Notes under the pieces: model-generated | The model's database searches: none | What the model was told of the DNA's origin: nothing | Seen by the model: only the letters and a program-made list of their open reading frames with translations | Translations under genes and position numbers: made by a program | Shown here: positions 37,453 to 50,228 of the stretch, piece after piece | Numbering within the stretch: position 1 is the stretch's first letter | Layout: each line of letters begins with the position of its first letter | Source: Rhodoferax koreense | GTDB taxonomy: Bacteria > Pseudomonadota > Gammaproteobacteria > Burkholderiales > Burkholderiaceae_C | DNA length: 64,000 nucleotides | NCBI RefSeq assembly: GCF_001955695.1 | Contig: NZ_CP019236.1 | Span: 5,022,001-5,086,000 of the forward strand | Reading direction: 5' to 3'

Positions 37453-37460
37453 TGATAACA

Positions 37461-37490
37461 AGTATCGAATGCACGCTTCCCCAGCGTCAA
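37461..37490 (-). promoter_or_regulatory. sigma-70-type promoter of the CHASE2 cyclase operon, probably leaderless
   Basis: Read on the minus strand, TTGACG (37490-37485) and GATACT (37466-37461) are 18 bp apart. The expected transcript start is about 37453-37454, directly before the GTG start codon at 37452. No ribosome-binding site is present. A leaderless mRNA is inferred. Confidence 0.5.
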
Positions 37491-37582
37491 ACCGAACCGG
37501 CCATCATGACCTCAAAATTGCTTACTTTTTGCCACAAATTTAACTTTTGACCTTGCCGGAGCGGGCCTTCGGGGCGATCCGC

Positions 37583-39352
37583 CTACCGCGGCACCTTGCC
37601 CACCATCGTGGCGGCACGCAGAAAATCGAAGTCGACACCCTGGTCGGCCTGGGTCACGCTGTGCAGGAACAGCTTGCGGTAGCCGCGCTCGGCCGTCGGC
37701 GCCACCACGGGGTTCGCACGCATGCGACGGGCCAATTCCTCGTCCTGCACCAGCAGGGCAATTTCGCGGTTCTTCACGCTGAGGCGGATGCGGTCGCCGT
37801 TCTGCACATGGGCCAGCGGCCCGCCAATGGCGGATTCGGGTGTGACGTGCAGCACGATGGTGCCGAAGGCCGTACCGCTCATGCGCCCGTCGGAGATGCG
37901 CACGATGTCCTTCACCCCGGCGCGCGCCAGCTTGCGCGGGATCGGGATGTAGCCGGCCTCGGGCATGCCCGGGGCGCCCTTGGGGCCGATGTTCTTCAGC
38001 ACCAGCACGTCGTCGGCCGTGACGTCGAGGTCGTCGCGGTCGATGCGCGTGGCCAGGTCTTCGAGGTTCTCGAAAACGACCGCGCGGCCCTCGTGCTCCA
38101 TGAGCCGGGCGTCGGCCGCGGACTGCTTGATGATGGCGCCCGCCGGAGCGAGGTTGCCGCGCAGCACCGCCATGCCGCCCTGCGGGTAGATCGGGTGGGC
38201 GATGGTGCGCACCACGTCCTGCGGAAAGCCCGGGCCGGCGCGTTCCAGCTCTTCGCCCAGGGTGCGGCCGGTGACGGTCATCGCGTCAAGCCGCAGCAAG
38301 GGCTTCAATTCGCGCAGCAGCGTGGCCATGCCACCGGCGTGGTGGAAATCCTCCATGTAATGCTGGCCCGAGGGCTTGAGGTCGAGCAGCACCGGCGTCT
38401 CGCGGCCCATGCGGTCCAGCGCATCCAGGTCGACTTCCAGGCCCATGCGGCCCGCAATGGCCGTGAGGTGCACGATGCCGTTGGTCGAGCCGCCGATGGC
38501 CAGCAGCACGCGCATGGCGTTCTCGAAGGCTGCGGGCGTGAGCACCTTGTCGATGGACAGGCCGTCGCGCGCCATCTGCACGGCCTGCGCGCCGGTCTGC
38601 TCCGCGATGCGGATGCGATCGGCGGTGACGGCCGGCGGCGATGCACCGCCGGGCACCGTCATGCCCAGCGCCTCGGCGATGCAGGCCATAGTGCTGGCCG
38701 TGCCCATCACCGAACAGGTGCCGACGCTGGCGACGAGCTGGTCGTTCACGTCGGCCACTTCCTCGGCGTCGATCTCGCCCGCGCGGTACTTGCCCCAGTA
38801 GCGGCGGCAATCGGTGCAGGCGCCGACGCGTTCGCCACGGTGGCTGCCGGTGAGCATGGAGCCGGTGATGAGCTGGATCGCCGGCAGGCCGGCCGAGGCC
38901 GCGCCCATGAGCTGGGCCGGCGCGGTCTTGTCGCAGCCGCCGATCAGCACCACCGCGTCCATGGGCTGGGCGCGCACCATTTCCTCGGTGTCCATGGCCA
39001 TGAGGTTGCGCAGGTACATGCTGGTGGGCGCGGCAAAGCTCTCATGCACCGAGATGGTCGGAAAGTCCATCGGCAGGCCGCCGGCCAGCATCACGCCGCG
39101 CTTCACCGCCTCGATGAGTTGCGGCGCGTTGCCGTGGCAGGGGTTGTAGCTGCTGCCGGTGTTGGCGATGCCGATCACCGGCCGGTCGAGCGCGGCATCG
39201 GTAAACCCTGCGCCCTTGATGAAGGCCTTGCGCAGGAACAGCGAGAAACCCTGGTCGCCGTAACTCGTCAGTCCCTTGCGCATGCCGCCGGCGGGACGAT
39301 GCGGGCTGTCGGCGGTGTCGCCGGGTTCGCAGGGAGATGGGGTGTCGGGCAT
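37583..39352 (-). CDS. IlvD/Edd-family dehydratase
   Basis: A 589-residue Fe-S dehydratase. Conserved cysteines lie in YNPCHGN, IGGCDKTAPAQ and VGTCSVMGTAST, with the active-site SDGRMSGT motif near the C-terminus. Length and the SYNPCHGN block fit both dihydroxy-acid dehydratase (branched-chain amino acid synthesis) and sugar-acid dehydratases (L-arabinonate, D-xylonate). The GERVGACTDCRRYWGKYRAGEID segment is, as I recall, more typical of the sugar-acid group. No sugar or ilv genes are adjacent to decide. The start ATG at 39350-39352 is the one with good family alignment. It is 37 bp downstream of the hybrid kinase on the same strand. Confidence 0.85.
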   Translation of the reverse strand: MPDTPSPCEPGDTADSPHRPAGGMRKGLTSYGDQGFSLFLRKAFIKGAGFTDAALDRPVIGIANTGSSYNPCHGNAPQLIEAVKRGVMLAGGLPMDFPTISVHESFAAPTSMYLRNLMAMDTEEMVRAQPMDAVVLIGGCDKTAPAQLMGAASAGLPAIQLITGSMLTGSHRGERVGACTDCRRYWGKYRAGEIDAEEVADVNDQLVASVGTCSVMGTASTMACIAEALGMTVPGGASPPAVTADRIRIAEQTGAQAVQMARDGLSIDKVLTPAAFENAMRVLLAIGGSTNGIVHLTAIAGRMGLEVDLDALDRMGRETPVLLDLKPSGQHYMEDFHHAGGMATLLRELKPLLRLDAMTVTGRTLGEELERAGPGFPQDVVRTIAHPIYPQGGMAVLRGNLAPAGAIIKQSAADARLMEHEGRAVVFENLEDLATRIDRDDLDVTADDVLVLKNIGPKGAPGMPEAGYIPIPRKLARAGVKDIVRISDGRMSGTAFGTIVLHVTPESAIGGPLAHVQNGDRIRLSVKNREIALLVQDEELARRMRANPVVAPTAERGYRKLFLHSVTQADQGVDFDFLRAATMVGKVPR

Positions 39353-39389
39353 GTCGTGGCATTCGTTGGGGTTGGTGTTCCTCACCGCA

Positions 39390-43316
<3,927 letters not shown>

Positions 43317-43561
43317 GGCGGTGATCGCTCGCGGCGGGTCGCGAATTCAGGCCTGGCTGAACGACCGACGATGCGACGAGATGGCGTTGCGGGCGCCGTC
43401 GATGGGCGAGCGGATTCCGTGCTTCATGGGTTCTCCTTGGCTGATGCGTCGCACACGACGTCCACCGGAGCTTCCCTCATCCGTCTCGCTCGGCATCGCA
43501 GCCCGCGGTTAACAATGTAAAACACTGTAACCCAATCCTTCTCCATGAAGAAGGCGGGGCG

Positions 43562-43582
43562 TCGGGGCGGATTCCGCCCCGA
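43562..43582 (-). terminator. hairpin after glmS
   Basis: Arms TCGGGGCGG and CCGCCCCGA pair perfectly around AAT (minus-strand reading), starting 11 bp after the glmS stop. There is no T-run, so it is either a weak or Rho-assisted terminator or an mRNA-stabilising hairpin. Confidence 0.5.
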
Positions 43583-43592
43583 TCGGCCAGGC

Positions 43593-45491
43593 TCACTCCA
43601 CCGTCACGCTCTTCGCCAGATTGCGCGGCTTGTCCACATCCGTTCCGCGTGCGCAGGCCGTGTGGTAGGCCAGCAACTGCAGCGGCACGACGTGCAGCAA
43701 CGGGGAAAGCTCGCCGTAGTGTTCGGGCATGCGGATCACGTTCAGGCCTTCTTCGCTCTGGATGTGGGTGTCGGCGTCGGCCAGCACGTAGAGCACACCG
43801 CCGCGCGCGCGGACTTCCTGCATGTTGCTCTTGAGCTTTTCGAGCAGGGCGTCGTTCGGCGCCACGGTGACCACGGGCATGTCGCTGGTCACCAGGGCCA
43901 GCGGGCCGTGCTTGAGCTCGCCTGCGGCGTAGGCCTCGGCATGGATGTAGGTGATTTCCTTGAGCTTGAGCGCGCCTTCCAGGGCGATCGGATAGTGCAG
44001 GCCGCGGCCGAGGAACAGGGCGTTTTCCTTGCTGGCGAAGTCTTCGGCCCAGCTGATGATCTGCGGCTCGAGCGCAAGCACGGCCTGCAGCGCGGCGGGC
44101 AGGTGGCGCATGGCCTTGAGGTGGCGCGCCTCTTCCGCTTCCGAGAGGCGCCCCTTGCTTTGCGCGAGCGCCAGCGTCAGCAGGAACAGGCCGGCGAGCT
44201 GCGTGGTGAAGGCCTTGGTGGAAGCCACGCCGATCTCCACGCCGGCGCGCGTGATGTAGGCCAGTTCGCATTCGCGCACCATGGCCGAGGTGGCCACGTT
44301 GCAGACCGTGAGCGTATGCGTCATGCCTTGGCTCTGGGCGTGGCGCAGTGCGGCCAGGGTGTCGGCGGTTTCACCGGACTGGGTGATGGTCACCACCAGC
44401 GTCCGGGGGTTCGGCACCGAATCGCGGTAGCGGTATTCGCTGGCGATCTCGACCTGGGTCGGAATCTTGGCGATGCTTTCCAGCCAGTACTTGGCCGCGC
44501 AGCCGCTGTAATAGCTGGTGCCGCAGGCCAGGATCAACACCGAGTCGATTTCCTTGAACACACGCCAGGCGGCCACGTGCGTGCCGTCCTCGCGCGGCTG
44601 GCCGTCGAAGAGCTCGGGCACGATGCCGATGACGCCTTCGAGCGTGTCGGCGATGGCGCGCGGCTGCTCGAAGATCTCCTTCTGCATGTAGTGGCGGTAC
44701 GGGCCGAGCTCCGCGGCGCCGCTGTGCGCGCGCACGGTGCGCACCGCGCGGGTGACGGGCTTGTGCGCCTTGTCGACGATCCAGTACTTGCCGAGCTGCA
44801 CGTCGACGACATCGCCTTCCTCCAGGTAGACGATCTGGTCGGTCACGCCGGCCAGGGCCATGGCGTCGCTGGCCAGGAAGTTCTCCCCGCCGCTGGCGCC
44901 GCCCGCACCCTCCTGGCCCACGCCCAGGATCAGCGGCGAGCCCGCGCGTGCGCCGACCACGCGGTGCGGCTCGTCCTTGCAGAACACGGCGATGGCATAG
45001 CCGCCGCGCAGTTGCCGCACGGTGGCCTTGACGGCTTCGAACAGGTCGCCGTCGTAGACGCTGTCGACCAGGTGGGCGATGACTTCGGTGTCGGTCTGGC
45101 TGTGGAACACATAACCCTTGGCCTGCAGCGCAGCGCGCAGTTCGTCGTGGTTCTCGATGATGCCGTTGTGCACCAGGGCCACGCGCCCGGGCCGGGTGTC
45201 GGCGTCGGCACCGGTGCCGTGGCTGAAATGGGGATGCGCGTTGTGCACGGCCGGCGCGCCGTGGGTGGCCCAGCGGGTGTGGGCGATGCCGGTGCCGCCT
45301 TCGATGTGGTCCTCGGCCACCTGGCTCATGAGTTCGGCGACCCGCGAAGTGCTGCGGGCGCGCTGCAGGCCGCCGCCTTCATGCACCGCCACGCCACAGG
45401 AGTCGTAGCCGCGGTATTCGAGCCGCTGCAGGCCCTGCACGAGGATGGGAACGATGTTTCGGGTGGATACCGCGCCGACGATGCCGCACAT
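43593..45491 (-). CDS. glmS: glutamine--fructose-6-phosphate aminotransferase (isomerizing)
   Basis: 632 residues. It makes glucosamine-6-phosphate for cell-wall and LPS synthesis. The N-terminal class II glutaminase has the nucleophile Cys2 (MCGIVGAV) and TRWATHG near residue 80; two SIS domains follow ([28 protein letters not shown]-like [14 protein letters not shown]), and the C-terminal ends [12 protein letters not shown] as in all GlmS. An in-domain stretch at about 215-235 ([15 protein letters not shown]) is longer and Gly-rich compared with what I expect for the family. It is divergent from the Lrp-family regulator; no glmS ribozyme is expected or seen. Confidence 0.97.
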   Translation of the reverse strand: MCGIVGAVSTRNIVPILVQGLQRLEYRGYDSCGVAVHEGGGLQRARSTSRVAELMSQVAEDHIEGGTGIAHTRWATHGAPAVHNAHPHFSHGTGADADTRPGRVALVHNGIIENHDELRAALQAKGYVFHSQTDTEVIAHLVDSVYDGDLFEAVKATVRQLRGGYAIAVFCKDEPHRVVGARAGSPLILGVGQEGAGGASGGENFLASDAMALAGVTDQIVYLEEGDVVDVQLGKYWIVDKAHKPVTRAVRTVRAHSGAAELGPYRHYMQKEIFEQPRAIADTLEGVIGIVPELFDGQPREDGTHVAAWRVFKEIDSVLILACGTSYYSGCAAKYWLESIAKIPTQVEIASEYRYRDSVPNPRTLVVTITQSGETADTLAALRHAQSQGMTHTLTVCNVATSAMVRECELAYITRAGVEIGVASTKAFTTQLAGLFLLTLALAQSKGRLSEAEEARHLKAMRHLPAALQAVLALEPQIISWAEDFASKENALFLGRGLHYPIALEGALKLKEITYIHAEAYAAGELKHGPLALVTSDMPVVTVAPNDALLEKLKSNMQEVRARGGVLYVLADADTHIQSEEGLNVIRMPEHYGELSPLLHVVPLQLLAYHTACARGTDVDKPRNLAKSVTVE

Positions 45492-45567
45492 AAGAAGCTC
45501 CAGGTAGATTGAGGCCGCATCGTAAGGTGGATGGCCTTTGCACGGCCGTCAATTTTTCACGCTTTAT

Positions 45568-45609
45568 GAAATCTGATTTCGTTGAAAAATTAATGGGAAA
45601 TTTAATTTC
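45568..45609. promoter_or_regulatory. twin Lrp-type operators upstream of the Lrp-family gene
   Basis: Two 13-bp palindromes, GAAATCTGATTTC (45568-45580) and GAAATTTAATTTC (45597-45609), share the pattern GAAATYTRATTTC. Their centres are 29 bp apart, close to three helical turns, so both face the same side of the DNA. A longer inverted pair AATTTTTCA (45551-45559) and TGAAAAATT (45583-45591) surrounds the first site. They sit 15-57 bp before the regulator start in a markedly AT-rich gap shared with glmS. Confidence 0.7.
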
Positions 45610-45624
45610 AAATAAAATCATTCA

Positions 45625-46110
45625 ATGGAATCAATCGACGTCGACGCCACCGATCTCCGCTTGCTAGATCAGCTCCAGCGCGATGCCTCGCTCAGCAACC
45701 AGGCGCTGGCCGAACGCGTGCACATTTCGCCGCCGACATGCCTTCGGCGCATCAAGCGGCTGATGGAGGCCGGGTTCATCGAGCGGCAGGTCGCCATCCT
45801 GAACACCGAGAAACTGGCGCCGACGCTGGGCTACGGCCTCACGGCGATCGTCGAGATCACGCTGGACCGGCAGGGCGCGGACCTGCTGGAAGCCTTCGAG
45901 GCGCGTGTGGCTGCCGACCAGGCGGTGCAGCAGTGCTACCGCGTATCGCCGGGGCCGGATTTCTGCCTGGTGGTGTTCGCACGGGACATGCCCGACTACC
46001 TGGCGCTGGCGCAGCGGCTGTTCACCAGCGACGCCAACGTGCGCAACGTGAAGGCCTTCTTCAGCCTGAAGCGGTCGAAATTCGAACCAGGCATTCCTCT
46101 GCAAGCCTAA
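45625..46110 (+). CDS. Lrp/AsnC-family transcriptional regulator
   Basis: 161 residues. The N-terminal helix-turn-helix (LDQLQRDASLSNQALAERVHISPPTCLRRIKRLMEAGFI) is followed by the RAM ligand-binding domain from about residue 70 (LGYGLTAIVEITLD). Length fits the family. Its ligand is an amino acid by family precedent. It is divergent from glmS and preceded by two Lrp-size palindromes, so it is very probably autoregulated. The ATG at 45625 has no clear ribosome-binding site. Confidence 0.9.
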   Translation: MESIDVDATDLRLLDQLQRDASLSNQALAERVHISPPTCLRRIKRLMEAGFIERQVAILNTEKLAPTLGYGLTAIVEITLDRQGADLLEAFEARVAADQAVQQCYRVSPGPDFCLVVFARDMPDYLALAQRLFTSDANVRNVKAFFSLKRSKFEPGIPLQA

Positions 46111-46112
46111 GC

Positions 46113-46168
46113 TTCTATTTTGATAGCTGAATGCGCAGACAGATTCTGCGTTTGACGCCAATTCAGTA
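46113..46168 (+). repeat. dispersed short repeat, copy B
   Basis: It starts 3 bp after the Lrp-family stop codon. It contains CTATT, ATAGCT-N5-CGCAGA-N6-CTGCG in the same order and spacing as copy A (10708-10766), then a shared TGA-N2-C-like tail. CGCAGA pairs with TCTGCG as a hairpin. It is lower in GC than the flanks. Confidence 0.6.
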
Positions 46169-46255
46169 GTATTTTCATCGCCTATTCCCTTCTGCTTACA
46201 GGCGCTTACACCCCTGTCCTACGTGCCAAAGCATGGATGCCCTTACAGTGTGGGC

Positions 46256-46486
46256 ATGATGACGACCTATAAAACCATCTACAAGTGCGGTCGATGCGGG
46301 ACCACCAGTTACCAGCCCGTGATCGGCCGCGATGCGACCGGCGCGCTGCGGCCGACGGGGCAATACCGTTGCACGGGTTGCAAGGTCACGTTCACGGAAT
46401 TCAAGGATTGGTGGGGCCACGACGGCGCGGGTCATAACGCTGCCCAACAGCCTGGCCTGGCCGCCTACCCCGCGGTCGTGGGTTGA
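46256..46486 (+). CDS. zinc-ribbon microprotein, hypothetical
   Basis: 76 residues. Two CxxC knuckles (YKCGRCG and YRCTGCK, residues about 10-45) are spaced as in a zinc ribbon; a short Gly/Ala-rich tail follows. Two adjacent ATG codons (46256, 46259) may serve as start. It lies between the Lrp-family gene and rpoH on the same strand and could be independently transcribed. No function is assigned; it may bind nucleic acid or protein through zinc. Confidence 0.6.
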   Translation: MMTTYKTIYKCGRCGTTSYQPVIGRDATGALRPTGQYRCTGCKVTFTEFKDWWGHDGAGHNAAQQPGLAAYPAVVG

Positions 46487-46561
46487 CAGCGGGCCCGGGC
46501 TTGCGTCTCGTCAACGTAGGGTAAAGCTATCGCGGCCATAGTCAGAATGGGAACTTCGGCC

Positions 46562-46588
46562 TTAGCACTCTATCCAATCGAGTGCTAA
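46562..46588. promoter_or_regulatory. perfect CIRCE element (HrcA operator) upstream of rpoH
   Basis: TTAGCACTC and GAGTGCTAA are separated by exactly 9 bp, the full CIRCE consensus without a mismatch. It ends 29 bp before the rpoH start codon. The HrcA repressor gene itself is not in the window. HrcA control of the heat-shock sigma factor would link the two heat-shock systems. Confidence 0.93.
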
Positions 46589-46617
46589 CATTTAGCCTTA
46601 GAGAAAAGGAATCTGGT

Positions 46618-47553
46618 ATGAACATTCAAACTGGAACCATGGCCCCCGCACTGTCTGCCGGCAATCCATGGACGCTGGTGCCGTCCCTGGGCAACCTGGA
46701 CGCCTATATTTCGGCAGTCAACCGCATGCCCATGCTCACGCTCGAGCAGGAACAGCAGTACGCGCGCCAGCTCAAGGACAACAACGACGTCGATGCCGCC
46801 GGTAAGCTGGTGCTGTCCCACCTGCGCCTGGTCGTCTCCGTCGCCCGCCAATACCTCGGCTACGGCCTGCCGCATGGCGACCTCATCCAGGAAGGCAACG
46901 TCGGCCTGATGAAGGCCGTCAAGCGTTTCGACCCCGACCAGGGCGTGCGCCTGGTGAGCTACGCGCTGCACTGGATCAAGGCCGAGATTCACGAGTACAT
47001 CCTGAAGAACTGGCGCATGGTCAAGGTGGCGACCACCAAGGCACAGCGCAAGCTGTTCTTCAATCTGCGGTCCATGAAGCAGGGTTTCAAGGCCGATACC
47101 GCGAATGAAGTCACGCACCGCGACACGCTGAGCGAAGGCGAGATCGAGTCGATGGCCAGCCAGCTCAACGTGAAGCGTTCCGACGTGATCGAGATGGAAA
47201 CCCGCCTGTCGGGTGGCGACGTGATGCTCGATCCCGGTCCGGGCGACGACGGCGAAGACAGCTTCGGCCCGATCGCCTACCTGGCCGACACGCACCAGGA
47301 GCCGACCGCCTTGCTCGAAGCGCGCCAACGCGACACGCTGGCCAGCGACGGCATCACCAATGCGTTGAGCGAACTCGACGACCGCAGCCGCCGCATCGTG
47401 GAAGAGCGCTGGCTCAAGGTGAACGACGACGGCTCCGGCGGCATGACGCTGCACGAGTTGGCGGCCGACTACGGCGTGAGCGCCGAACGTATCCGCCAGA
47501 TCGAATCGGCCGCGATGAAGAAGATGAAAAAGGCGCTGGCATACTACGCCTGA
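46618..47553 (+). CDS. rpoH: heat-shock sigma factor sigma-32
   Basis: The 311-residue RpoH directs transcription of chaperone and protease genes. Region 2 is visible as YLGYGLPHGDLIQEGNVGLMKAVKRFDPDQGVRLVSYALHWIKAEIHEYIL, and the RpoH box lies after residue 135 (RKLFFNLRSMK). Region 4 (LHELAADYGVSAERIRQIESAAMKKMKKAL) closes the protein. AAAGGA lies 8 bp before the ATG at 46618. A perfect CIRCE element precedes it, and a strong terminator at 47577-47608 follows. In many Burkholderiales rpoH follows the cytochrome oxidase locus, as it does here apart from one inserted Bug gene. Confidence 0.96.
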   Translation: MNIQTGTMAPALSAGNPWTLVPSLGNLDAYISAVNRMPMLTLEQEQQYARQLKDNNDVDAAGKLVLSHLRLVVSVARQYLGYGLPHGDLIQEGNVGLMKAVKRFDPDQGVRLVSYALHWIKAEIHEYILKNWRMVKVATTKAQRKLFFNLRSMKQGFKADTANEVTHRDTLSEGEIESMASQLNVKRSDVIEMETRLSGGDVMLDPGPGDDGEDSFGPIAYLADTHQEPTALLEARQRDTLASDGITNALSELDDRSRRIVEERWLKVNDDGSGGMTLHELAADYGVSAERIRQIESAAMKKMKKALAYYA

Positions 47554-47576
47554 CGCACCGGCTTCGTCGCCCCTCG

Positions 47577-47608
47577 AACGCCAGCGCCCTCCAGCGCTGG
47601 CGTTTTTT
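47577..47608 (+). terminator. intrinsic terminator of rpoH
   Basis: Arms CGCCAGCGC and GCGCTGGCG form a 9-bp stem around CCTCCA, followed by six T. It starts 24 bp after the rpoH stop. Confidence 0.92.
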
Positions 47609-47656
47609 CATGGCCGCCTGCTTTCAACCGTTGTTCAACCGTTTCGCCCGCCGCCC

Positions 47657-48646
47657 ATGTTCGCTCCAACATTTTCCCGCCGCACGGCCCTGGCGCTGGG
47701 CCTGTCCGCCATCGCCAACTGGTCCGTCGCCCAGACCGCACCCGCCGCCTGGCCGATCAAGCCGTTGAAGATCATCGTCGGCTTCCCGGCGGGCTCGTCG
47801 CCCGACCTCACGGCGCGCGCCATCGCCGAGCCGCTGGCCAGGTTGCTCGGCCAGCCGGTGATCGTGGACAACAAGGTCGGCGCGGGCGGCAACATCGGTG
47901 CGGACATCGTGGCCAAGGCTACCGACCAGCACACCATCGGCCTGATGATCAACGGCAACATGACGATCGCCAGGCTGCTGAATCCCAACATCGCCTACGA
48001 CCCGCTCAAGGACCTGGCGCCGGTGAGCCTGATCGGCACCGCGCCGCTGGTGCTGGCGGCGCCCGTGGCCGTGGGCGGCACCGGCAACGCCCGGAGCTTC
48101 TTCGACGCGGCACGCGCGGCCGGCGACCGGTGGAGCTACGGCACGCCCGGCGTGGGCACCGTCGGCCATCTGGGCATGGAGTTGCTCAAGGACAAGAGCG
48201 GCATCAAGCCGGTGCACATCCCCTTCCCCGGCTACGCCCAGGTGTTCAACAGCATGCTCGGCGGCCAGATCGAACTGGCGCTGCTGCCGCCGGCACTGGC
48301 CGCGCAGCAGATCAAGGCCGGCAAGCTCAAGGCGATCGGCGTCACGTCGTACGGCCGCAGCACGCTCATGCCCGAGGTGCCGAGCCTGGCCGAAGTCGGC
48401 ATCCGCGGTTTCGGGCTGGAGATCTGGAACGGTGTCGCGGCGCCGGCCTCGATGCCGCCGGCCATCGTGCACAGGCTCTCGGCGATGGTGAGCGATATCG
48501 TGCGCACGCCGGAAATGCGCGAGAAGCTGTTCAACCAGGGCTGGGTGGTGGTTGGCTCCTCCGCCGAGGGCCTGGCCAACCGCATCAAGGCCGACACGGC
48601 CGAGATGGGTGCGTTGATCCGCTCGCGCGGCATCAAGGCGGAGTAA
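47657..48646 (+). CDS. Bug/TctC-family periplasmic solute-binding protein
   Basis: 329 residues. The signal peptide has a near-Tat pattern (SRRTALALGLSAIANWSVAQT), and the mature protein opens with WPIKPLKIIVGFPAGSSPDLTARAI. The family hallmark and length are intact. It has no transporter or enzyme partner nearby and stands alone between rpoH (terminated upstream) and the convergent sco gene, so its ligand cannot be inferred. Confidence 0.92.
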   Translation: MFAPTFSRRTALALGLSAIANWSVAQTAPAAWPIKPLKIIVGFPAGSSPDLTARAIAEPLARLLGQPVIVDNKVGAGGNIGADIVAKATDQHTIGLMINGNMTIARLLNPNIAYDPLKDLAPVSLIGTAPLVLAAPVAVGGTGNARSFFDAARAAGDRWSYGTPGVGTVGHLGMELLKDKSGIKPVHIPFPGYAQVFNSMLGGQIELALLPPALAAQQIKAGKLKAIGVTSYGRSTLMPEVPSLAEVGIRGFGLEIWNGVAAPASMPPAIVHRLSAMVSDIVRTPEMREKLFNQGWVVVGSSAEGLANRIKADTAEMGALIRSRGIKAE

Positions 48647-48664
48647 AAGGCCCCGGCTGGACCT

Positions 48665-49276
48665 TCAGCTGGATTGCTTGAGCAACTGCTTCAGGTCCGA
48701 CGACAGGGCCTGCGCGCCGCTGCCGTAACGCGCGTACAGCCGCAGCCGGCCCTGCGTGTCGTAGACGTAGCTGCCGGCCGAGTGGTCCATGCTGTAGCTG
48801 GTGGGTGTCTTGCCGTCGACCTTCTTGTAGTAGATCTTGAAGTCCTTCGCCACGGCCACGAGCTGCTCGGGCGTCGGCCGCAAGGCGATGAAGCTCGGGT
48901 CGAAGTTGCCCATGTAGGCTTTGAGCACCTCCGGCGTATCGCGCTCCGGGTCGACGGTGATGAAGACGCCCTGCAGCTTGCCGGCATCGGCGCCGAGCGA
49001 AGCCTTGACCTCGGCGAGTTCGGCCATGGACGTCGGGCAGACGTCGGGGCACTGGGTGTAGCCGAAGAACACCACCACCATCTTGCCCTTGAAGTCCTTC
49101 AGGCTGCGCGGCTGGCCGGTGTGGTCGGTGAGCTGGAAATCGCGCGCATAGTCGGCGCCGGTCAGGTCGATGGCATTGAAGTTCGGCTTGGTTTCGGAGC
49201 AAGCACCCAAAAGGCCTGCCACGCCCACCACAACGGCGCAGGCAGCTATTTTTTTGATAGCATCTCGTTTGTTCAT
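48665..49276 (-). CDS. SCO1/SenC-family copper chaperone lipoprotein
   Basis: A 203-residue thioredoxin-fold protein that delivers copper to the CuA site of cytochrome oxidase. The N-terminal signal ends in a lipobox (LLGACSE). The CxxxC copper site is YTQCPDVCPT, and the third ligand His lies in SMDHSAGS. The start is the ATG at 49276 (MNKRDAIKK); an upstream ATG at 49288 overlaps the ctaB stop region and is possible. The bases encoding residues about 5-13 of the signal peptide coincide with a half copy of the dispersed repeat. It is the last gene of the surf1-ctaA-ctaB-sco string. Confidence 0.91.
   Translation of the reverse strand: MNKRDAIKKIAACAVVVGVAGLLGACSETKPNFNAIDLTGADYARDFQLTDHTGQPRSLKDFKGKMVVVFFGYTQCPDVCPTSMAELAEVKASLGADAGKLQGVFITVDPERDTPEVLKAYMGNFDPSFIALRPTPEQLVAVAKDFKIYYKKVDGKTPTSYSMDHSAGSYVYDTQGRLRLYARYGSGAQALSSDLKQLLKQSS
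49236..49264 (-). repeat. dispersed short repeat, half copy C inside the sco signal peptide
   Basis: On the minus strand this reads GCTATC, an A-run, then ATAGCT-N5-CGC, matching the left half of copies A and B. It lies within coding sequence for the sco signal peptide and keeps the frame. Confidence 0.45.
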
Positions 49277-49292
49277 GGCAGCACGCATCGGA

Positions 49293-50228
49293 TCAGAGGA
49301 CATAGTGGTCGACGAGCAGGGCCGCGAACAGCACACTCAGGTGGATCAGGGAAAAACGGAAGGTCTTGCGCGCCAGCGCGTCCGAATAGTTGCGCCACAG
49401 CGCCACGGCATAGCCGCAGAAGCCGATGGAGAGCGCGATCGCAACCACCAGGTACAGCCAGGAACTCATGCCGTAGATGAACGGCATCAGGCAGGCGGCG
49501 AACAGGATCAGCGTGTAGAGCAGGATCTGCAGCCGCGTGAACTCGTTGCCGTGCGTCACCGGCAGCATCGGCAGGCCGGACTTGCGGTAGTCCTCCACGC
49601 GGTACAGCGCCAGCGCCCAGAAATGCGGCGGCGTCCACAGGAAGATGATGAGGAACAGGATCAGCGCCTCGGGGCCGACCTCGCCGGTCATCGCGGCCCA
49701 GCCCAGCACGGGCGGCATGGCGCCGGACGCACCGCCGATCACGATGTTCTGCGGCGTGAGCGGCTTCAGGATCACCGTGTAGACGATGGCATAACCGACG
49801 AAGGTGGCGAAGGTGAGCCACATGGTCAGCGGGTTGACCAGGAAGTACAGGATGCTCGAGCCGGCCGCGCACAACACGGCCGAGAACAGCAGCGTCTGCC
49901 AGTCCTGCAGTTCGTGCTTGGCCGTGGGCCGCCAGGCCGTGCGTTTCATCTTGGCGTCGATGCCCTGCTCGACGATGCAGTTGAAGGCCGCGGCCGCGCC
50001 CGCCACGAGCCAGATGCCGGCGCAGGCGATCAGGCCGAGCTGCAGTTCGGCCAGCGAAGGCAGGCCCGGCACGGCCAGCACCATGCCGATCAGCGCGCAG
50101 AACACGATGAGCTGCACCACGCGCGGCTTGGTCAGCGAATAGAACTGGCGGATGCGCGAAGGCGCGCGCAGCGTGGGCGCACCCGGGGCCGCGGGAGGGA
50201 CAGGGGAAACGGGATCAACGGCACTCAT
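49293..50228 (-). CDS. ctaB: protoheme IX farnesyltransferase (heme O synthase)
   Basis: 311 residues. It transfers farnesyl to heme B, the first step to heme A. Multi-helix UbiA-type prenyltransferase with [19 protein letters not shown] (first Asp-rich motif, conserved in CtaB) and the second block [16 protein letters not shown]. The ATG overlaps the ctaA stop (ATGA, 50225-50228), so the two heme-A genes are translationally coupled. Confidence 0.96.
   Translation of the reverse strand: MSAVDPVSPVPPAAPGAPTLRAPSRIRQFYSLTKPRVVQLIVFCALIGMVLAVPGLPSLAELQLGLIACAGIWLVAGAAAAFNCIVEQGIDAKMKRTAWRPTAKHELQDWQTLLFSAVLCAAGSSILYFLVNPLTMWLTFATFVGYAIVYTVILKPLTPQNIVIGGASGAMPPVLGWAAMTGEVGPEALILFLIIFLWTPPHFWALALYRVEDYRKSGLPMLPVTHGNEFTRLQILLYTLILFAACLMPFIYGMSSWLYLVVAIALSIGFCGYAVALWRNYSDALARKTFRFSLIHLSVLFAALLVDHYVL

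Noticed and set aside
43495..43525. AT-rich inverted-repeat-like stretch upstream of the hybrid kinase
   Set aside because: The arms mismatch at several positions; it may be promoter DNA but no operator or -35/-10 pair can be named with confidence.
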